Source: Saxidomus purpurata (Eukaryota > Mollusca > Bivalvia > Venerida > Veneridae). From it: 64,000 bases of DNA. How positions within the stretch are numbered: the first letter of the stretch is position 1; every line of letters begins with the position of its first letter. Location: the NCBI GenBank assembly GCA_022818135.1, contig JAFMSR010000010.1, positions 29,925,240-29,989,239 of the forward strand, given 5' to 3'. Positions 37,271 through 49,148 of this stretch are shown piece by piece. Both the position numbers and the translations under genes were made by a program. Under the pieces are notes generated by a model, which did not search any database, was not told where the DNA came from, and saw only the letters and a program-made list of their open reading frames with translations.

Positions 37271-37439
37271 TCACTATTATATATATATCAACACTATAAG
37301 CCACACGAAGTGACAAGATGAGTCATTCAGGAGGTACGATGAGGTGTTGAGGAGGTAATGAGGAGGCATGAGGAGGTACGAGGAGGTTATGAGGATGGTC
37401 ACTTCTCGTGGCTTATAGTGTTGATATATATGATAGTGA
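37271..37439. mobile_element. MITE hairpin with a GGA-rich loop
   Basis: Left arm 37271-37314 (TCACTATTATATATATATCA through CACTATAAGCCAC to AAGTGAC) pairs with right arm 37398-37439 with few mismatches. The loop of about 83 bp is purine-rich with repeated GAGGAGGTA and GAGGTTATGAGG. It is non-coding; the 122-codon ORF over it mixes MITE, flank and Helentron. Confidence 0.85.
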
Positions 37440-37492
37440 TTTGGTACAGACGGCGAGGTCAGTTGCTAATAAAGCGAGACCGTTATCTCACT

Positions 37493-37549
37493 ATGGAGAG
37501 TAACGACAAGAACATCATATTTCATTGTAGGAAATGTGGTTACGTTTTT
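37493..37549 (+). pseudogene. possible zinc-finger ORF, 5' half, cut by a Helentron
   Basis: From ATG at 37493 the frame reads MESNDKNIIFHCRKCGYVF, ending in a run of T where the Helentron begins. C-x2-C-G-Y-V-F is the first half of a C2H2-like finger. The frame can be continued after the element at 38801. No introns are seen; the rest of any such gene is not recognised. Confidence 0.35.
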
Positions 37550-38800
37550 AGCTCGACTATTCGAAGAATAAGGAGGCTATTGCACTCGCCGCGTCGGCGT
37601 CGGCGTCTGCGTTGGTTAAAGTTTTTTATAAAGTCAAATATCTTGAATACTATCAAAGGTATTGACTTCAAACTCAAACTATATGTTTACCATCAACATC
37701 TACACCTGAGGAAACAATCTCCATAACTATGTTTTGATTTTTGACAGATTTATGCCCCTTTTTAACTTAGAAGTTTTGGTTAAAGTTTTTTATAAATTCA
37801 AATATCTTGAATACTATCAAAGGTATTGACTTCAAACTCAAAGTATGTGTCTACCATCAACATCTACACCTGATAAACAATCCCCATAACTCTGTTTTGA
37901 ATTTTGACAGATTTATGCCCCTTTTTAATTTAGAATTTTTGGTTAAATTTGGTTAAATTCATATATCTTGAATACTATCAAAGGTATTGACTTGAAACTC
38001 AAACTATATGTATACCATCAACAATTAAACCAGAGGAAACAATCCCCATAACTCTGTTTTGATTTATGACATATTTATGCTCCTTTTTAACTTAGAATTT
38101 TTGGTAAAAGATTTTATAAATTCAAATATTTTGAATACTTTCAAAGGTATTGACTTGAAACTCAAATTATGTGTCCACCATCAACATCTTCACCTGAGGA
38201 AACAATCCCCATAACTCTGTTTTGATTTTTGTTAGATTTATGCCCCTTTTAAACTTAGAATTTTAAGTTAAAGATTTTTATAAAGTCAAATATCTTGAAT
38301 ACTATCAAACGTATTGACTTGAAACTTAAAATATAGGTTTAATTACTATCAACATCTTCACCAATGTTTTTGATTTTTGACATATTTATGCCCCTTTTTA
38401 ACTTAGAATTCTGTCACAGTTTTTACCAGACTATTATTAGAAATACTCGAAATGGCTTACTTTTGAAATGTCATAGAATAATTATGCAGCATGCAGTGGT
38501 CATGCTTTTTTAATTTTATACATATCAAGTTTGAAACGTTACAAAGTTATTCATGATCAAATATACAAGGTGATGTATTTCTTTGAAATTATTGCCCCTC
38601 CTCCCCCCAGTTGGCTTACATAATCCAGAGTAAGGCTTTGCACGTAATGTTCATTTACAAAGGTCTTTGAACAAGTTTCATATCTTTGACCTTAATTCTT
38701 ATAGACAATTACACAATACACCTGTTCTTAGACAAAAAAAACCCATTTTACTAACAAGCTTTCGAATAGTCGAGCGTGCTGTCATGAGACAGCTCTTGTT
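37548..38800 (+). mobile_element. Helentron/pearl-like non-autonomous element B
   Basis: The 5' end TTAGCTCGACTATTCGAAGA carries the subterminal repeat inverted at the 3' end as TTCGAATAGTCGAGC. After that come the stem-loop GCTGTCATGAGACAGC and TCTTGTT. Five core units start near 37634, 37798, 37959, 38122 and 38286 (period 161-164 bp) with the phrase TCTTGAATACTATCAAAGGT. GTCGGCGTCGGCGTC near the 5' end is a short GC-rich minisatellite. There is no coding capacity. Confidence 0.85.
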
Positions 38801-39118
38801 TTTTTTGCTTTGGAGAAACCTATTACACCACTATCAGAGTATGGCATACATGCGAGTTTTATTCAAATATCTGTGTATGCTGCGACTGCGTGTTTGAAAA
38901 CCGTAAGGCATTTCTCAAGCATGTGAAAATGAAAGCCTCGGAGGTAGTGAGGAGAAACAGACCAATGCAAACGGATTCTAACCTTTTAGGGATATCTAAG
39001 GGAGGTAAAAGTCGTTTGGTTCGGTCTCCTGAATGTTTGCGGCTATATGTGTCAAAATGTTTTATTCGAGTTCTATCCATATGGCACTGGTTTCTGCAAA
39101 TGAGACATGTATGTTGAT
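38801..39118 (+). pseudogene. possible zinc-finger ORF, 3' half
   Basis: Directly after the Helentron 3' end the frame stays open to a stop near 39118 and includes ICVCCDCVFENRKAFLKHVK, a C2H2-like finger in which the final His seems to be lost, then a basic tail (GISKGGKSRL). Joined across the element the frame is compatible with the 5' half within a T run. The function is unknown and the call could be chance. Confidence 0.35.
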
Positions 39119-39973
39119 ATTTTGGATTATTTCATTTCAAATTTGGGGTATGCCGTCGAAATCATACAAGTAATACTGGACTTTAATGAGCATCCCAATG
39201 ACCAATAAATGGAACCTACCCATTGTAAAATTCCAAATGAAACACTTATAAAAGATAGGACGGTTTATTCAAGCGTATAATGCAATGAAAATAAAACAAA
39301 CTTTTGCGTATATTTCTCAACATACATGTAGATTAATCAAATATTTTTTTTTTAAAGTTGATAACTAATATATTTCGAAAGGACATCAACTGCATACTTA
39401 TAAAAAACACAAACAGGTATTAAATAACAAGCGAGATTGTCATGGTGACACGATTAAATTACATATTTTTGAAAGAATACCAAGCACACACAAACCGCAA
39501 GCCTTTTCTTTGAATAGCGTTAATTTTAGTGGAGTGAGCGCTGTAGGAAAACATTAATTTAATCTTGCGTATATTTTAAATGAATAGTTTTAGATAAAAG
39601 CTTATTACTTGATTTAAACTCTTGCTTGTTGCTAGACGTTTTTATATACCCTTAGTTAAATGGTAAACACCACCTATTGGAAAAATGACCGAGAAAGAGA
39701 AGTCACAAAGCAACTTCTGTGTTTATTAGCTACATTTATTTTTTTCTTCTAAATTATCTACATTTCTTTAATATAAAAGCGTGAGTTTTAATAAAACAGA
39801 CACAAGTTTTGCTCTTTCCATATGGAACAAATGAATGAAGTCAGTCAATTCGTTGATAGAAATGTCACAGATCATAAAGTTTTTTTTATACAAAAGACAC
39901 GCAGCTCACTTTAGCTTCGACAATATCGTGTTACTATTAGCCGAACAAGTTTGACAGTCCTGTTATACATGTA
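39119..39973. other. 3' flank of the zinc-finger ORF; no gene recognised
   Basis: AT-rich sequence with several T/A runs. Minus-strand polyadenylation could lie here but no single signal is convincing. Confidence 0.35.
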
Positions 39974-40585
39974 TCACTCTAACTCAGTATCTTCCATTTG
40001 TTCCGTATCTTCTTCCTCTTCCAACTGTGGAGTGACGTAATTGTCCAGCACTTTATCAAACAGAAATCTCCGTTTAAGAATGGCGTACTTTAAGGCTTCC
40101 TCCCCTTCGTAGTGTTCTGTTGCAATTAGTTGATTGACTGTCTTCTTTATCGCTTTATAGATGGGATCCTTCTTCATAGCATCGAACCACACCAGTTTTC
40201 TACCGAAAATGTTCATCATGGCTTTCATGTAAGTGCTTTTCATGTCCTCAAAGACATTTTCTCTGGCTTCACTTTCACTGATCTCGGTATCTTCTTCAAT
40301 AAGCTCCTTCACTTCGGTTTCATACTGCGACTGGCACTTATCAAACGCTTCCTCTACAATGTATTCCCAAGGGTCAATATCCAAACTCTTCTCAGATGTT
40401 ACAGACATATCGTCGTCGCTGTTATCAGAATTGTTTTCATTAACAGGTCCAAAAATGTCCTCTTGTACAGAAATGTCTGACATCACGTCTTCCTCTGAAT
40501 CTTCGTCCGGATGTGCAGACCTTTTATGCCGCAACATATTATCCCGTCTTCTAAATACTTTGAAACATATATCACATTCAAACAT
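39974..40585 (-). CDS. single C2H2 zinc-finger acidic protein, 203 residues
   Basis: The ORF opens MFECDICFKVFRRRDNML, a canonical finger with C4-x2-C7-x12-H20-x4-H25. Residues 27-70 are very acidic and Ser-rich. A conserved-looking helical region starts DPWEYIVEEAF (W73) and includes MKSTYMKAMMNIFGRKLVWF and KKDPIYKAIKKT. The tail from about 185 is Glu/Asp-rich (LEEEEDTEQMEDTELE). I recall similar one-finger acidic proteins as lineage-expanded families in bivalves and cnidarians, possibly of transposon origin; that is memory and was not searched. DNA or RNA binding by one finger is plausible. The start codon has a purine at -3. An upstream ORF may be its 5' exon. Confidence 0.75.
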   Translation of the reverse strand: MFECDICFKVFRRRDNMLRHKRSAHPDEDSEEDVMSDISVQEDIFGPVNENNSDNSDDDMSVTSEKSLDIDPWEYIVEEAFDKCQSQYETEVKELIEEDTEISESEARENVFEDMKSTYMKAMMNIFGRKLVWFDAMKKDPIYKAIKKTVNQLIATEHYEGEEALKYAILKRRFLFDKVLDNYVTPQLEEEEDTEQMEDTELE

Positions 40586-40640
40586 CGCGCTTGAAGGCTA
40601 AACTGCAAATGAGGAGTCATGTAAGTGTTCAGTTTAATAC

Positions 40641-41063
40641 CTGTCCAATAGTAGTGATGTTTTCATCTTCTTTTGAGGTCTGCTTCGGCTTTCTGCTCGC
40701 AGATGGTGCCCTCTGCCTAAGTTTCTTGGTACTCTTGTTACTAATACCATCTAACTTCCCTATGGAACCTTTACGCTTCCGCGTTTTACTGACTTCTTTC
40801 ATTCGTTGCAATTCCAGAACGATTAATGACACTTTAGGTTTGGACTGACGATCAAGCATACTCTTAGCTATAGCTGTCGTCTGCTCCGCTGGGAGGACCA
40901 TCCGTATATACATTTCAGAATGAGGCACATGGCTTTTACGAGATGCGCTCCTATTAAACTTCCTCTTTACTCTCTTTTCTTTTGTATCGAATATATCCAT
41001 TTTTCTCAAGTGTGCGTCTTCACTTCTTGACATCCAAGCAATCACTGAAGTAAAAAATGTCAT
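40641..41063 (-). CDS. basic ORF upstream of the zinc finger, possible 5' exon
   Basis: An open frame of 144 codons if read to its own stop at 40629. It has basic clusters (KRVKRKFNRS, KTRKRKG, KKLRQR) and MVLPAEQTTAIAKSMLDRQS followed by a SLIVLELQRMKEV helix. The last in-frame CAG precedes GTATTA at 40640. Using the AG at 40599-40598 it would join in frame to residues PSSA before the zinc-finger Met, but the intron would be only 43 nt. The stronger AG (TTTGCAG) breaks the frame. Either a very short intron, a separate gene or a frameshifted pseudogene would explain this. The coding call rests on composition only. Confidence 0.45.
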
Positions 41064-41204
41064 TCTGTTTATTTATCGTTTAAGACTCAAGCTTTAAGAC
41101 GTTTAAAAACCACCGTTGCAGTAATATCGATATTCACACGTAAATAGGTATATATCCTACTTACTACCAGTTTATCTATCAGTTCGACCTTAGTGTTCAC
41201 TTAT

Positions 41205-41320
41205 CTTACTCTCCTCTCTCCTCCTCCTACCTCCCTTTTCCCTCCTCCTTCCTCCTCTCCCCCTCACCTTTCCTCCTCTTACCTCATTTTCTATCTTTTG
41301 CCTTATTTTTCCCCTCTTTC
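41205..41320. repeat. polypyrimidine (CT/TCC) tract
   Basis: About 115 bp almost purely C and T on the plus strand (CTCCTCCTACCTCCC and similar). It can form triplex H-DNA. The Ser/Pro-rich and Arg/Gly-rich ORFs over it are translations of the tract. Confidence 0.9.
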
Positions 41321-42426
41321 CATCGTCACTATTTTCACTTTGAGAGAGGTGATATACATATCGACTGATGAAAACGGGACCAGTCCTAAAGTTGACAATG
41401 TTTGCTACAGTATCTCGCGACTTTGCACTTCTCACAGCATTCGAGCGGTACTTCAATCTTGTCACACGCCCAGCATGCTGTGTTGGATGGTAACTGAAGT
41501 GGCGCCAAATCCATGCTATAGTTTGAGTTTGAGAAATTCGACATGTCTCGATTATAACGTTACATCTTGAACTTATTTTGAGATAACACTATGGTCTTAT
41601 CCGTATTACGTAGCATGCAACGAAAAGCTGAAACCTCTAGAGGGCTCGTCAAAATATCGGTCAGTGTATTTATCGTTTAAGACTTTACCTTCAAAAAGCA
41701 ATTTCCGTTAATCTTACAGTTTTCTTCCCAGCATATGTTTCAGATGCCTCAAAAATGTTCTTTGGTCCTGAAACGCTTTTTCGCAGCACACGCATATGTA
41801 AGAATAATACTCACTTGTATGCCACACTCTTAAATGGAGTCCTTCTTAAGTTTATGATTCAAATATGGTTAACTCCTCGGAGGTAAGGGAGTGCCCCCAA
41901 ACGTGTCTGACACCACCCCCTACCGCAGGGGGCACTCCGAGACATGAAATAAGAAATAGTTTAGCAAGGCGAATCGAAGGAGCGTCAAATTGCTGAGAAC
42001 ATTTTTTATCAGAAATAACTGGGTGTTTTATCAGAAAGTGAACTACAAACATCTTTTTAAATAAAATTTGAATCAAGAGAAAAATTATTTAAAATAAATT
42101 TCATTTTCGGGCTTTGATGGTCATACAATGTACCAGCCTCTGAATTCCTTTAATATCATTTTTGAAGTTTTAAAGTGCATAATGAATAGACAATGCACCG
42201 ACGCTACTGAGCATGTTTCAATAAACGGTTCAAATGATTTAAAGAATATTTCTAAACATATTTGTTTTTGAAACTTAATTCCCATGTCATTTTATTGGTT
42301 ACACAAAGGTGGGGAAACCATCTTCATTGTTTACTAACCTAAAGACCCATGCTTCAAATCACTTGTTGGAGTTATACCGACTTTAATGACGAAACATATA
42401 CAAATATTTATTAATTGTTCGGTGCT
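41321..42426. other. no gene recognised; one GC-rich hairpin
   Basis: GAGTGCCCCC (about 41889) pairs with GGGGGCACTC (about 41929) around a 30-nt loop. Otherwise AT-rich with no coding signal. Confidence 0.45.
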
Positions 42427-42430
42427 CCAG

Positions 42431-43574
42431 ATACGGCGCCCGTGAAGTGACATGTGACACTTTTTTTTTATTTCGTAATTACGAAATACATTTCGTATAA
42501 ACGAAATAAGATTTCGTAAAAACGAAATAAGATTTCGTAAAAACGAAATGTTATTTCGTAAAAACGAAATCTTATTTCGTAAAAACGAAATGTTATGACG
42601 TAAAAACGAAATGTTATTTCGTAAAAACGAAATCTTATTTCGTAAAAACGAAATGTTATTTCGTAAAAACGAAATGTATTTCGTAATTACGAAATAACAT
42701 TTCGTTTTTACGAAATAACATTTCGTTTTTACGAAATAAGATTTCGATTTTACGAAATATATTTAATTCGTTTTTACGAAATCTTATTTCGTTTAAACGA
42801 AATGTTATTTCGTAAAAACGAAATCTTATTTCGTTTTTACGAAATGTATTTCGTAATTACGAAATGTTATTTCGTTTTTACGAAATGTTATTTCGTTTTT
42901 ACGAAATCTTATTTCGTAATTACGAAATACATTTCGTAAAAACGAAATCTTATTTCGTAAAAACGAAATGTTATTTCGTAAAAACGAAATCTTATTTCGT
43001 AAAAACGAAATCTTATTTCGTAATTACGAAATCTTATTTCGTAATTACGAAATAACATTTCGTTTTTACGAAATAACATTTCGTTTTTACGAAATAACAT
43101 TTCGTTTTTACGAAATGTATTTCGTAATTACGAAATAAGATTTCGTAAAAACGAAATAAGATTTCGTAAAAACGAAATAACATTTCGTAATTACGAAATA
43201 CATTTCGTAAAAACGAAATAAGATTTCGTAAAAACGAAATAACATTTCGTTTAAACGAAATAACATTTCATGAAAAAGAATTAAATATATTTCGTAAAAT
43301 CGAAATCTTATTTCGTAAAAACGAAATGTTATTTCGTAAAAACGAAATGTTATTTCGTAATTACGAAATACATTTCGTTTTTACGAAATAAGATTTCGTT
43401 TTTACGAAATAAGATTTCGTTTTTACGAAATAAGATTTCGTTTTTACGAAATAACATTTCGTTTTTACGAAATAACATTTCGTTTTAACGAAATCTTATT
43501 TCGTTTATACGAAATGTATTTCGTAATTACGAAATAAAAAAAAAGTGTCACATGTCACTTCACGGGCGCCGTAT
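42431..43574. mobile_element. fold-back element made of 21-bp palindromic units
   Basis: Both ends read ATACGGCGCCCGTGAAGTGA and continue through a T9 run into the array. The first 87 bp are perfectly inverted at the other end, and CCAG flanks both sides (42427-42430, 43575-43578). The interior of about 1065 bp is around 50 units, each an 18-bp palindrome such as ATTTCGTAATTACGAAAT or ATTTCGTAAAAACGAAAT. The units are separated by 3-nt spacers drawn from CTT/AAG and GTT/AAC, or 2-nt GT/AC. The larger order is also inverted: the rare ATTTCGATTTTACGAAAT and ATATTTAATTC variants at about 42740-42770 recur inverted at about 43279-43307. The element is thus a palindrome of palindromes. No coding capacity; reading frames just repeat FRFYE or FVKTK. 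Confidence 0.93.
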
Positions 43575-43861
43575 CCAGACGTCTGCAAACAATATAAAAT
43601 ATCAAAGATATATTTTAGTATATCAACTCATATTGTAATATATTGATGGTCAAACGGCAAGTGCAACGATGCAGTGCACCTTTGTAATCGGTACAACACA
43701 ACATTAGTTGACATAATAAAAAGAAATGTGTGGAGGGATGAAACATAAACAACAACCAGTATTAATACATTATAACTTTAGATATTAATTAACAGAAGAG
43801 TTTGATACCCCATGATAATATGTTACGAAGAAAGACGTTCTATCAGAAAATTTGACAGTTA

Positions 43862-44108
43862 TTATACCCCCGCACACAAATTGTAAGGGGGGAAGCTTAA
43901 CTGGATACAGCTTGTCCGTCTGTCTGTAAACGCAATCTTGCGGACGCTTAATCTCCAAAAGCCCTTGTCAGAATTGAATGAAACTTCATAGAAGTGATAA
44001 GTACCATGCCTGGTCAAATAATTAAAGCATCAAATGTTACATAGATTTTTTTATACTGTGACAGTGCGATGTTCCGGTAGGGGGGTATTCATCACCTTCA
44101 GTGATAGT
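43862..44108 (+). mobile_element. Helitron-like repeat with CTAG end
   Basis: A 5' TTATACCCCCGCACAC and a near-terminal GGGGGGTATTC form inverted subterminal repeats. The 3' end has stem-loop ATCACCTTCAGTGAT, then AGTTCTAG followed by T. A hairpin shortly before CTAG with a following T matches Helitron 3' ends. TTGTCCGTCTGTCTGTAAACGC is typical of a high-copy bivalve repeat, from memory. The 5' boundary is approximate. Confidence 0.55.
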
Positions 44109-44420
44109 TCTAGTTTGTAAAATAAAAACACTCTGAAACTGGCTCTTTAATCGAAAGTATCAAAATCGATATTGTAAAATACAAGAAACGCTGCCTAACA
44201 ACACAAGAGACATAAATACGAGAGTCGTGCATACATTGACATTTTTAGAATAAATATAAAACAAATACAATATTTATTTATTGCCGGATATGGTTTAAAC
44301 ATGTACCACAAGTTATGCATAGCTTTTTACCGACTTACAGCATCAGCTTATTTTTATATAGCACGAGTAAAATAATAGTGATCATGGGACTTTAAAATTC
44401 TATGCACTAGTATCACAGAA

Positions 44421-44598
44421 TACGTAGACTTTGTAACATGCTCATTCTGACAAGTAAAACAAAAAAGAGTACTTTGATTTGGTTTTTCTTATTATCGTAT
44501 TTCACAAAATACGTAGACTTTGTAACATGCTCATTCTGACAAGTAAAACAAAAAAGAGTACTTTGATTTGGTTTTTCTTATTATCGTATTTCACAAAA
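44421..44598 (+). repeat. exact 89-bp tandem duplication
   Basis: 44421-44509 and 44510-44598 read identically, starting TACGTAGACTTTGTAACATG. It is either a very recent duplication or an assembly stutter. Confidence 0.92.
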
Positions 44599-47500
44599 CA
44601 AAAGTGCTTAACGTATTTTTGCATGTAGCCAAATATGGAGACATATTGCATGTAACCAAATAAGAAAACGTACTGCATGCACTGGTCAATGATCCGTGTT
44701 TACAAATGTCGTGATTACTTTACCATGTAGATATATTTGCAACAGTGAATTTAAAGTCAAAGGATGCGACAGGACGTTAATATACATTGAAAGTTACCCA
44801 CATCATACCACTTTATACACATGGCAGTTGCGCGTCGTTTGTGTATATACAAAAAGGGAATTTCAGTTAAACTGACACACTGATTCATTATGAGATACAT
44901 TAAAATTTCATAGTTCACGTGTGAATAATCAATATTAAGTCGCTATAACCAAATTATAGATTTTGGTACTTAAAATTCAATGGCTAGAAAGAATATACAA
45001 GTCGTACCGGTATTTGTTTGGAGCGACGTGTTGTCCAGAATAGATCATGTTCAAAAAAAGAAACATGAAATATCTTGAAAAAAAGATAGATGGCTATGAT
45101 GAAATTATATTACGCATACGAGATTGCGTATGCAGAAAATGCCCTATAAAGCTCTTATAGAAAACCAAGCAGCCTCTTTAAGGACATAATTTCTGCAAGA
45201 TTTAAAGTTGATATTTTGTGTCAAAAGAAATCGAATTCTGAATACTGATTACATGTACTTATTTCAATGGGTTTAATATGTTTTTTATGTATAGTTTATT
45301 TACCTGTGCATACAACCTTCCTTACGTATGGTGCTATGTTTTAAGTGTTGAATTTGATTAAAACTTTTAGCTGAGTCATTGTGTTTGGCATATTCATTTT
45401 AGACACAAAAGTTAATTATAAAGTTTCAAAGACAGTAGCGAGGATTCGAACCTATATAGAACTGTGACCTTTACCTCGTGATAAATTTATATTTTACCAA
45501 TATATATGACACTACATTGACAACACTGCGCTCGGGGTGGGGGGCTTTTTCTCGGCTACAGCAAGAAACGTTGAAAAATTGATGAATTTAACACAAGGCA
45601 GAAACCGTTGACCCGAACCTGGTGTACCATGTGTCGACATCAACTAGGAAATGTAAAGTAGGATCACATTAGATCACTCAGCTGTCGAAACAACCCCAGC
45701 GAAGGAGTTGCTTAAAATATTGTTATCTGAGCACCTAGTCTACACCATACATGGACAATGTTTACGTATAAATCTTTTGCGAGACAGAAACCAAGATTCG
45801 AACGCAGACATACATAGCAATCCTAGAAGACATTAAAATTATCCAAGGGTTCAACCTTGCAAATAATTTTAGCAAATATGAAAGGATTATAATTATATAC
45901 CACTATTATGTCCACTATTCTACTGAACGTGAAGGTTGCCTGATTGTTTGATGTGCTACGTTGACTGATAAATGAACAACACAAGCATTGGCTAGAAACC
46001 TATACTTTTTCATAAGCTTCATACAGAAAAATCAAATAAATCACGTTGATGTGCCTTTCATTGTTATTCAATATTGTACATGAATTCATGAATGCCTTTG
46101 CGTGTCTTGAGTTTTTTATGTCAATTCATGATGGCGTCGAAATGACAAAAAATATGTAAGACTTGTATCTTTTGGTCATTTATTTAGAGATTTAGGATTT
46201 CCTGTCGTAACACCGGCTCACCTCATGTAATATAATGCCTTGTTTGTATGTGTTCGCGTACACACCACTTTTTTCTAAACATGTAGATTATTTCAGTTTT
46301 GTACAGGCGAGCAGTATTTCCATCAACATGTTGATGAACTAGTTTTAGACCCCTGTTGTCCTCTATGGATTATCAGCGTTGCTATGCTGTATTTGTATTA
46401 AAAAGTTTGCAAACATATCGACGAAAAGACAGTGTCTTATAATCTATTTATACTATAAATATGTATAGATTCAAAAGATATGTTATTATATTTTTGTTTT
46501 TGTTTTGACAGTAAAGTATGCAGATGAAATAACAAAAACCTTAACAAAAACAAAACTAAACAAAAATACCACAACACTGGTAGGTATCGCTAACTTAGTT
46601 GCTATACAACATAATACAAGCAAGAAACCAACGAACAAAAAACAGGAAGCTCTCCTTTCTGACAATGCACATGAATTGAAAGTGTGTCATATAGATCTAT
46701 TTACATTGGTTTATCTTTGATTAAGGAAACTTATATTGCAACTAAATAATCAAAACTTTGAAGCCGATAATGTTACCCTTTAAACTTTGGTAAAACGAAC
46801 GGAGGAAAATCAACACAAGAGATATTGCTTTTGCAGACATTAACAAGATCAGTTCATAAACATTACAATTTCAGGTAACAAATTGAAAGCGTATCTAACG
46901 AAGAAACATGAATGAAATTTTTGTGATGTTTTTCTTTTGACGCTGGTACATAACACAAAACAACGAAATCAAGAAGACGAAAAAATGTGTCCCTTAACGT
47001 TGTTACAAGACTGAAGATCTGGGTGATATAACATCAAGACTTGTGATGTATCCTCAGATAAACCACGTCAAACGCCAAGTTTAAGTTATTTATTTATTGT
47101 TAACTTATCTCTACATCACATACATCAGTAAACTTAAAACGCGAACAGCCATTCTGAATAAGAGCAAACAAACAGAACACAATAGACAGCTGTATCAGTA
47201 TGAATATAGATACATGTATATACAAAACAGAACAAGGAAGTACAGTTTTTTAAGTGATATTACCGTTTAAAGTGAACATCAAAATTTTAAATGAAACATT
47301 AATCAGTGATTTATACTCCTAGAATAATAAACATTCCCATAGTTAAAACCCAAAAATAATGGTATGTATTACAGTTTCATTCACATTGAATATATCTCGG
47401 AAATATGTAAAAATCTTTTTTGACTATCCTAGTCAAAAATAAAAAAATCTACCCCTTCGGTTAAGTTTATCTTAATTTGTATTCGTCTATAACAGAAATA

Positions 47501-49148
47501 ACTTGGTTAAACTTATTTCTTATATGTTTTTAAAGCATCCACTGTATTTTGAGCATCTTTCTTAACTATAAAACATTGTGTTCATTTTGAAGGGTATATA
47601 ACTTTAATAATTTTACAGTGACGCATCAGAATAGTGAACGAGCATTGTGTATTTTGTTATAGACTACTTTAAATGATTATAAACGATAACATTTAAAATA
47701 TGAAGTTCTTCTTTAAATCTTCTGTTGTACGCCTACTTTGAAAAAAATACATGCAATGGTTGTTTACTTGTGTTTATGTCAATGTTACATTATCCTAAAT
47801 CTGCTGTTGCAGCTCAGTTACAACAAAACAGCATGAAGTGCTTTCAGATATATATGTTTTATTCTGACTTTTGAACTATTTTGTGTCGGAAGATTTCAGA
47901 ATAGTGTAATTAAAATTAAGTATAAGAAAACAGCGTTCAAAACTCCAGAATTAGTTGTGCTTTCAGACACCTAAAATGCACTTAATGCCCTTATATTAGA
48001 TTTAATACTGTGACATTGACTTTTAATAACAAGTGAATAGAAATAATTAGTTTCATACCAAAGACAAAGACAGGATATGACAAAACAAAGATCTTGAAAG
48101 TCTCATATAAAATATAGGTTTGTACATTTTGAGAAATAGTGTGTGTTGCCGTATACTTCTGAACTTGCCTGCTACATTTGCTCATAGTTGGTGGATTCAT
48201 TCTTCTGTATGAAAGTATTGTTGTTTGTATATTGTTACGAATTAATGATCGTGTTCATGTAAATTCGCGAACAAGGCTGATTCGGCTTAAGTAATCATCA
48301 TTTTACAATACAACGGCACAGCATGACTTGACATTTAAAGTTTACAACATAAAAAGGGGACTATTCGTACTGTATGTTACTATTTTCTACCCCCACTAAC
48401 AAAAACGAAATTTATTTCAAATTAAACGGTGAAATGTCTTTGCACACTAGTCGTATAACAGATGTAGATTATAAAATATATTTAGTTTAACGTGTTTGGA
48501 ATAGCGTCCATTAGACCCCCACTACCTTAAATGTTTTTTCTTTTAAGACACCACAGCCGATATGTGCTAAGTTCGTCCTGTTCGTTGTCATAGCTTTTTT
48601 CAAACATGAAGTTTTAAATGCTTATGTGTTTGAAAATACTGCGATATGTTTTTAAACTGAACTTCCGATATTACGAATGACTTTTCTATGGAACATACAT
48701 ATCTATCTCTCCTGATAAATGATGGAAATATATCGATATAGTGGAGATATGTAACATCAGGAATAACAAACTGAAAGGGCTAGGTAACACACTTTAAACG
48801 TACTAAGTTAAAGTTCCGTTTCAAAAGAAAATATGGAATATTCTTTATCTAACCAAGATATCCGCGCTCCTCACTTTGCTGCGTTATAACATTGAAAACA
48901 ATTTATTAAACACACAGGTGCACACTGATAAGGCTACATAATCTTTTTTTCACTTGAAAACCCAATAAAATACTTTTGATATTTATGTCATATGTAACAC
49001 GTGTGCACATGTTTGACATATTTGAGCAGTTGTGGCTATGTCTTGTGATCTAGCCCCGTTTGACAACCACTTTTTTAACCGGACAGCTGTTCCCTTGCGG
49101 ATTCCTAACCAACTACATATTTCTTATGCAAGAATATGAAAGCATTGT
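44599..49148. other. no gene recognised; scattered tRNA-like fragments
   Basis: Minus-strand GGTTCGAATCC (perfect B box) lies at about 45440-45450 without a clear A box. A tRNA-like CAGCTGAGTGATCTAATG...AGGTTCGGGTC pair lies at about 45615-45690. These look like SINE relics. The 71-codon ORF at 46505-46720 has no motif. A repeat at about 48160-48260 matches about 36340-36450. Confidence 0.35.

Noticed and set aside
37358..37726. 122-codon ORF as an intact gene
   Set aside because: It runs through a MITE loop, host flank and the Helentron 5' end; only the short C-x2-C part is of interest.
40130..40848. Plus-strand ORFs of 85-122 codons
   Set aside because: Shadows of the minus-strand zinc-finger locus.
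41190..41570. Ser/Pro-rich and Arg/Gly-rich ORFs
   Set aside because: Produced by the polypyrimidine tract on its two strands.
42864..43100. 63-codon ORFs with FRFYE / FVKTK repeats
   Set aside because: Translations of the 21-bp palindromic unit, present on both strands.
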